NCBI GenBank assembly: GCA_003695085.1
Contig: RFIV01000155.1
Coordinates: 1-10,071, forward strand
Direction: 5' to 3'
DNA length: 10,071 nucleotides
Origin: Gammaproteobacteria bacterium
GTDB taxonomy: Bacteria; Pseudomonadota; Gammaproteobacteria; Pseudomonadales; Oleiphilaceae
The translations under genes and the position numbers were made by a program. This document shows positions 6,980-10,071 of this stretch, in pieces. Under the pieces are notes generated by a model, which saw only the letters and a list, made by a program, of their open reading frames with translations, was not told the DNA's origin and made no database searches. Each line of letters starts with the position of its first letter. The first letter of the stretch is position 1.

Positions 6980-7404
6980 TGGACTGGGATCGCCCGAAAC
7001 GCAAACCCATGGCGGACATCAACGTCGTCCCTTACATCGACGTGATGCTGGTACTGCTGGTCATCTTCATGGTGACCGCGCCCCTGCTCATGCAGGGAGT
7101 GGATGTGGATTTGCCGCAGGTCGATGCACCTTCCCTGCAGGTGGACGAGGCCAATCCGCCCCTGATCGTCGCCGTCACCGCCCTGGGGGGATACTACACC
7201 GAACTGGGCGAAGAACAGTCCCGTCCGCTTGAACTGTCTCAGGTCTCGGAGCAGGTGAAAAAGATCGTGGCAGCCCGGCCCGGGCTCAAGGTATTGATTC
7301 GCGGTGACGAGAACGTAACCTACGGGAAGGTTGTTCAACTGTTGGCGACCTTGCAGGAGGCCGGGATCGCCAATGTGGGCCTGATTACTGAAAAGCCGGG
7401 CTGA
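6979..7404 (+). CDS. tolR: Tol-Pal system protein TolR
   Basis: TolR (ExbD family) forms the proton-coupled rotor with TolQ and reaches into the periplasm. The 141 residues (E. coli 142) begin with a basic cytoplasmic stretch and the conserved ADINVVPYIDVMLVLLVIFM. Asp21, within the single membrane helix (about 19-39), is the proton-carrying residue (Asp23 in E. coli). The periplasmic domain contains the VLIRGDENVTYGKVV segment (about 105-119) typical of the family. It overlaps tolQ by one base and is followed by tolA after 3 bases, so translational coupling on both sides is likely. Confidence 0.97.
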   Translation: MDWDRPKRKPMADINVVPYIDVMLVLLVIFMVTAPLLMQGVDVDLPQVDAPSLQVDEANPPLIVAVTALGGYYTELGEEQSRPLELSQVSEQVKKIVAARPGLKVLIRGDENVTYGKVVQLLATLQEAGIANVGLITEKPG

Positions 7405-7407
7405 CGC

Positions 7408-8313
7408 ATGGGAAAGCGGTGGCGAATAGCGCCTGAGACGCGCGGCCCGCTGGTCGTATCGCTGATACTGCATGGCCTGTTGCTGGGACTGTTTTCCATG
7501 AGCTGGCACAGCGTCGCTGACGTGCCCAAGGTGCCGAGGCATATGGGCGTGGTGGCGGTCAGTGCAGACCAGCTTCCGCCCTCGGCGGCCGAAATCAAGG
7601 CACAAAAACAGGAAGAGGCGGCACGCAAGGCCCGGGAAGCGCTGAAACGCAAGCTTGAGCGGCAGCGCAAGCTTGAAGCGGAGCGCAAGCGCAAGGCTGC
7701 TGAAAAGAAAAAGGCGGAGGCACGGAAAAAGGCCGAAGCCCGCAAGAAGGCGGAAGCCGAGCGCAGGCGAAAGGAAGCTCTGGCGCTGAAGAAAAAACAG
7801 GAAGAAGACGCGCGGCGCAAGGCAGAGGAAATCGCACGTCAAAAGGCGGAAGCCGACAGGAAACGTCGCGAGGAGGAGGCGCAACGGCTGGCTGAGCAGC
7901 AGCGTCAGGAAGCCTTGCGCAGAGAGGAAGAAGCACTGCTGAAAGCGCAGGCAGAGGCCGCGCGCAAGCGGCTGGAAGCCGAAGAGGCAGAGCGTGCCCA
8001 GGCGCGGGCGGCCCAGCAACTCGCTGAGCGAGAGCGTTATATCGTGCTGATCCGCCAGACGGTTGAACGCAGTTGGCGCAAGCCGACGGATTGGAAACCC
8101 GGGCTGGTTGTGGATCTGAGAATCGAACTGTTGCCGACCGGGGAACTGAAAGCGGCGCGCATCGAGCGAAGCAGTGGCAATGCCGCCTTTGATCGCTCGG
8201 CGCTGAATGCGGCCAATGCTGTGACCGGTTATCCGGTGCCCAAGGATCGAAATCTGTTTGACCGCGAGTTTCGCTCGTTTGTATTGAGGTTCAACCCAGA
8301 GGGGCAAAGGTGA
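7408..8313 (+). CDS. tolA: Tol-Pal system bridging protein TolA
   Basis: TolA is anchored in the inner membrane and spans the periplasm to reach TolB and Pal. There are 301 residues in three parts. The first is a membrane anchor (about 14-33) carrying Ser18 and His22, the two residues needed for contact with TolQ/TolR in E. coli. The second is a long charged helix (about 61-210) made almost only of Ala, Lys, Arg, Glu and Gln. The third is the C-terminal globular domain (about 211-301), starting YIVLIRQTVERSW and containing GELKAARIERSSGNAAFD. The helical part is near 150 residues, far shorter than in E. coli TolA (421 residues in total). The start has only a weak ribosome site three bases after the tolR stop, so coupling is likely. 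It overlaps tolB (GTGA). Confidence 0.96.
   Translation: MGKRWRIAPETRGPLVVSLILHGLLLGLFSMSWHSVADVPKVPRHMGVVAVSADQLPPSAAEIKAQKQEEAARKAREALKRKLERQRKLEAERKRKAAEKKKAEARKKAEARKKAEAERRRKEALALKKKQEEDARRKAEEIARQKAEADRKRREEEAQRLAEQQRQEALRREEEALLKAQAEAARKRLEAEEAERAQARAAQQLAERERYIVLIRQTVERSWRKPTDWKPGLVVDLRIELLPTGELKAARIERSSGNAAFDRSALNAANAVTGYPVPKDRNLFDREFRSFVLRFNPEGQR
7711..7764 (+). repeat. 18-base tandem repeat inside the tolA helix
   Basis: Three consecutive 18-base units (7711-7728, 7729-7746, 7747-7764) encode KAEARK, KAEARK and KAEAER. Just upstream, the 11-base CGCAAGCTTGA occurs at 7648 and again at 7666, also 18 bases apart. The units differ mainly at third codon positions, so they are an older duplication or are held at the protein level. 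Confidence 0.7.
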
Positions 8314-9632
8314 AGAGCAATCAACGCACGCGCAAGATAGTCATGACTGCTGTCGCGGTGCTGGTTACCTGGTTTTCCATGGCCGCGCGGGCAGACCTGG
8401 TCATCGAAATCACGCAAGGTGTGGAAAGTGCCCTGCCGGTGGCTATCGTGCCTTTCAGAGTCGTCAGTGCGCAATCGCCGGGTGAGGATCTGGCCAGCAT
8501 TATCGCTGGGGATCTTGAACGCTCTGGCGAATTTGCACCCTTGCCCACCAGTCGCATGCTCAGCCTGCCTTCAAGCGGCAAGGATATCTATTTCAAGGAG
8601 TGGCAGTTGCTCGGGCAGCGTTACCTGCTGGTGGGGCAGGTGAATGTGTCACTGGCCGAACAGCAGTTGACGGCGACTTACGAGTTGTATGATGTCTCCA
8701 GTCAGCAGCGTATCCTGGGTGAACGCATCGCGGCCCCGCTCGACCAACCCCGTCGTTTGGCTCACCGCATCGCGGATGCGGTGTATGAAGCATTGACGGG
8801 CGTAAAGGGTGTATTTTCCACCCGTATTGCCTATGTCACCCTGAAACAGACAGCGCGCGGCCCGCAATATGCGCTGGAGGTATCCGATTCGGACGGACGC
8901 AATGCCAAAACCATTGCCCGCTCGGCTCAACCCATTATTTCTCCGGCATGGTCTCCTGACGGCCGTCAGCTGGTTTACGTATCTTTCGAACGCAATCGTC
9001 GCCCGGCCATTTTCATTCAGGACGTGAAAACGGGGACCCGGAGACAGATTCAGCAGTTCCGTGGGCTGAACAGTGCGCCAGCATGGTCTCCCGACGGCTC
9101 TAGACTGGCCCTGACCCTGTCCAAGGATGGCAATGCCGAGATCTATGTGCTGGATCTGACCACCAATCGTCTGCGGCGACTGACCAATCACTGGGCCATC
9201 GATACGGAGCCGAGCTGGTCCCCGGACGGGCGAGAACTGGTGTTTACGTCCGATCGCGGGGGTGGCCCGCAGGTCTACCGCATGAGTGCCGAGGGTGGGG
9301 CACCGGTGCGGCTGACCTTCGAGGGACGATATAACGCGCGTCCGAGGTTCAGTACAGATGGTAAAACGGTATACTACGTGCACCAGCGCGACGGGGCTTT
9401 TCATGTTGCGGCCCTTGACCTCGAGAGCCGGGAAACGACAATATTGTCCGATACGGACCTGGATGAATCTCCCAGCGTGGCGCCGAATGGCAAAATGGTG
9501 ATCTACTCGACCCGACAGCGCAACAAGGGTGTGCTGGCGGTGGTCTCGGTCGTCTCGGGAAGCCGTTTTCTGCTGCCCGCGCCGGACGGGGATGTAAGGG
9601 AGCCTGCCTGGTCTCCCTGGCTGGAACAATAA
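8310..9632 (+). CDS. tolB: Tol-Pal system periplasmic propeller protein TolB
   Basis: TolB shuttles between TolA and Pal in the periplasm. The 440 residues (E. coli 430) start at a GTG that overlaps the tolA stop, with AGAGGGG (8298-8304) five bases upstream. The basic N-terminus and hydrophobic stretch end at AARA, predicting cleavage after Ala28. The mature protein then begins with the TolB box DLVIEITQG (29-37), which mediates the TolA/Pal switch. The N-terminal domain runs to about 160. A six-bladed propeller follows, marked by WSPDG at 214-218, 259-263 and 303-307, variants FSTDG (347-351) and APNG (391-394), and a final AWSP (433-436). A start at Met12 would remove the basic part of the signal peptide, so GTG is preferred. 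Confidence 0.97.
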   Translation: MKSNQRTRKIVMTAVAVLVTWFSMAARADLVIEITQGVESALPVAIVPFRVVSAQSPGEDLASIIAGDLERSGEFAPLPTSRMLSLPSSGKDIYFKEWQLLGQRYLLVGQVNVSLAEQQLTATYELYDVSSQQRILGERIAAPLDQPRRLAHRIADAVYEALTGVKGVFSTRIAYVTLKQTARGPQYALEVSDSDGRNAKTIARSAQPIISPAWSPDGRQLVYVSFERNRRPAIFIQDVKTGTRRQIQQFRGLNSAPAWSPDGSRLALTLSKDGNAEIYVLDLTTNRLRRLTNHWAIDTEPSWSPDGRELVFTSDRGGGPQVYRMSAEGGAPVRLTFEGRYNARPRFSTDGKTVYYVHQRDGAFHVAALDLESRETTILSDTDLDESPSVAPNGKMVIYSTRQRNKGVLAVVSVVSGSRFLLPAPDGDVREPAWSPWLEQ

Positions 9633-9650
9633 ACTCACTTAAGCAAGAAA

Positions 9651-9656
9651 AAGGAA
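9651..9656 (+). promoter_or_regulatory. Strong ribosome binding site of pal
   Basis: AAGGAA lies 7 bases before the ATG at 9664, in a 31-base A-rich gap after tolB. Pal is made in much larger amounts than the other Tol proteins in bacteria where this was measured. A separate strong site rather than an overlap fits that. I see no convincing promoter in the gap. Confidence 0.6.
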
Positions 9657-9663
9657 TCTGATC

Positions 9664-10071
9664 ATGATCGCACTGAACATCAAGAATCTGGCCGCTCTGG
9701 CCTTGGCTGGCTTTGTACTGGCGGGCTGCAGCTCCACACCGACGCAAGAAAACGCCGGTGATACGGAAACGGTAGCCGTCTCCGACCAGTCTGGTGGGGA
9801 TGCCAGCGCCAGCACCTACGGTGCCGGTGAAAACGGCGGCCTGACCTCTGAGGAACTGGCAGCTCAGCAGGCTGCTGCCGAGCAGGAAGCCCGTGATCGC
9901 GAAGCGGCCGCGCTGCGTGAAGTCCGGACCTTCTACTTTGATTTCGACAAGTCCGTACTGAAGCCCGAGGCACATTTGCCCCTGAAGGCACATGCAGCGT
10001 TCTTGGCTGCCAATGGCGCGCAGAAGGTGGTTCTGAGCGGCTACACCGATGAGCGCGGCACGAAGGAATAC
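9664..10071 (+). CDS. pal: Peptidoglycan-associated lipoprotein Pal, 5' part
   Basis: This is the first 136 codons of pal; the frame is still open at the window edge. A short signal sequence ends in the lipobox LAGC (19-22), so Cys22 would be lipidated, and Ser at +2 predicts transport to the outer membrane. An acidic, Ser/Gly/Ala-rich linker and a charged helix (about 60-88, SEELAAQQAAAEQEARDREA) lead to the OmpA-like domain. That domain starts RTFYFDFDKS and shows GYTDERGTKEY (126-136); Asp129 is the equivalent of the diaminopimelate-binding Asp of OmpA. The partner arginine lies beyond the window. Pal binds peptidoglycan and TolB, tethering the outer membrane. The linker is about 19 residues longer than in E. 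coli Pal. The gene position directly after tolB is canonical. Confidence 0.96.
   Translation, partial: MIALNIKNLAALALAGFVLAGCSSTPTQENAGDTETVAVSDQSGGDASASTYGAGENGGLTSEELAAQQAAAEQEARDREAAALREVRTFYFDFDKSVLKPEAHLPLKAHAAFLAANGAQKVVLSGYTDERGTKEY

Noticed and set aside
8258..8287. Internal promoter for tolB at the end of tolA (TTGACC, 18 bases, TATTGA).
   Set aside because: The -10 matches only three of six bases. An internal tolB promoter is known in E. coli, but this sequence is too weak to call.
6958..8307. Long open frame on the minus strand (449 codons) opposite tolR and tolA.
   Set aside because: It lies antisense to secure genes. The Lys/Glu/Ala codons of tolA leave the complementary frame free of stops, and its product is a low-complexity Leu/Phe/Arg-rich string unlike any known protein.
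4557..8634. Three GCTGGTGG octamers (4557, 5304, 8627), identical to the E. coli Chi site.
   Set aside because: The octamer is common in GC-rich coding DNA (Leu-Val codons), and Chi differs between bacterial groups, so a recombination role is unsupported.
9437..9448. Perfect 12-base palindrome GACAATATTGTC.
   Set aside because: It is inside the tolB coding region; one or more such palindromes are expected by chance in 10 kb.
8649..9638. Open frame on the minus strand (329 codons) opposite tolB.
   Set aside because: It is antisense to a clear TolB with signal peptide and propeller motifs. The product has no recognisable domain and the frame is explained by GC-rich codon use.

Overview
The window is a compact, GC-rich stretch (roughly 60% G+C by eye). 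All recognisable genes lie on the + strand. Gene order and protein sequences point to a gammaproteobacterium outside the Enterobacterales. The run aspS-yebC-ruvC-ruvA-ruvB-ybgC-tolQ-tolR-tolA-tolB-pal is the arrangement known from Pseudomonas and many Chromatiales-type gammaproteobacteria; in E. coli the aspS/ruv and tol-pal parts lie apart. The AspRS also carries the residues of the non-discriminating enzyme type found in Pseudomonas. I cannot resolve the genus.

Layout. Positions 1-690 hold the 3' end of an ABC-transporter substrate-binding protein gene. A 132-base gap (691-822) follows, with GC-rich inverted repeats and a perfect TATAAT -10 hexamer; it looks like the boundary between two transcription units. 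From 823 to the right edge the genes form one near-continuous train: an FmdB-type zinc-ribbon protein, aspS, yebC, ruvC, ruvA, ruvB, ybgC, tolQ, tolR, tolA, tolB and the first 136 codons of pal. Most junctions overlap (ATGA, GTGA or TGATG) or have only a few bases between genes. The exceptions are fmdB-aspS (29), yebC upstream (15), ruvA-ruvB (45) and tolB-pal (31). No gap exceeds 300 bases.

How the genes work together. The left half serves translation and DNA repair: AspRS charges tRNA, YebC is a ribosome-associated or DNA-binding factor, and RuvA/RuvB migrate Holliday junctions that RuvC cuts. The right half is the cell-envelope Tol-Pal machine. TolQ/TolR form the proton-driven inner-membrane motor, TolA spans the periplasm, TolB is the periplasmic propeller, and Pal is the outer-membrane lipoprotein that binds peptidoglycan. 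YbgC, a hotdog thioesterase, traditionally opens the tol-pal cluster.

I see no tRNA, rRNA, CRISPR array, insertion sequence, prophage gene or new defence system. This is a conserved housekeeping region. The points worth a second look are modest: a predicted non-discriminating AspRS, the unusual ruvB leader (no Shine-Dalgarno, a 13-base palindrome and an 11-codon ORF overlapping the start), a cysteine-rich tail on the zinc-ribbon protein, an 18-base period in tolA, and an unusually long linker in Pal.
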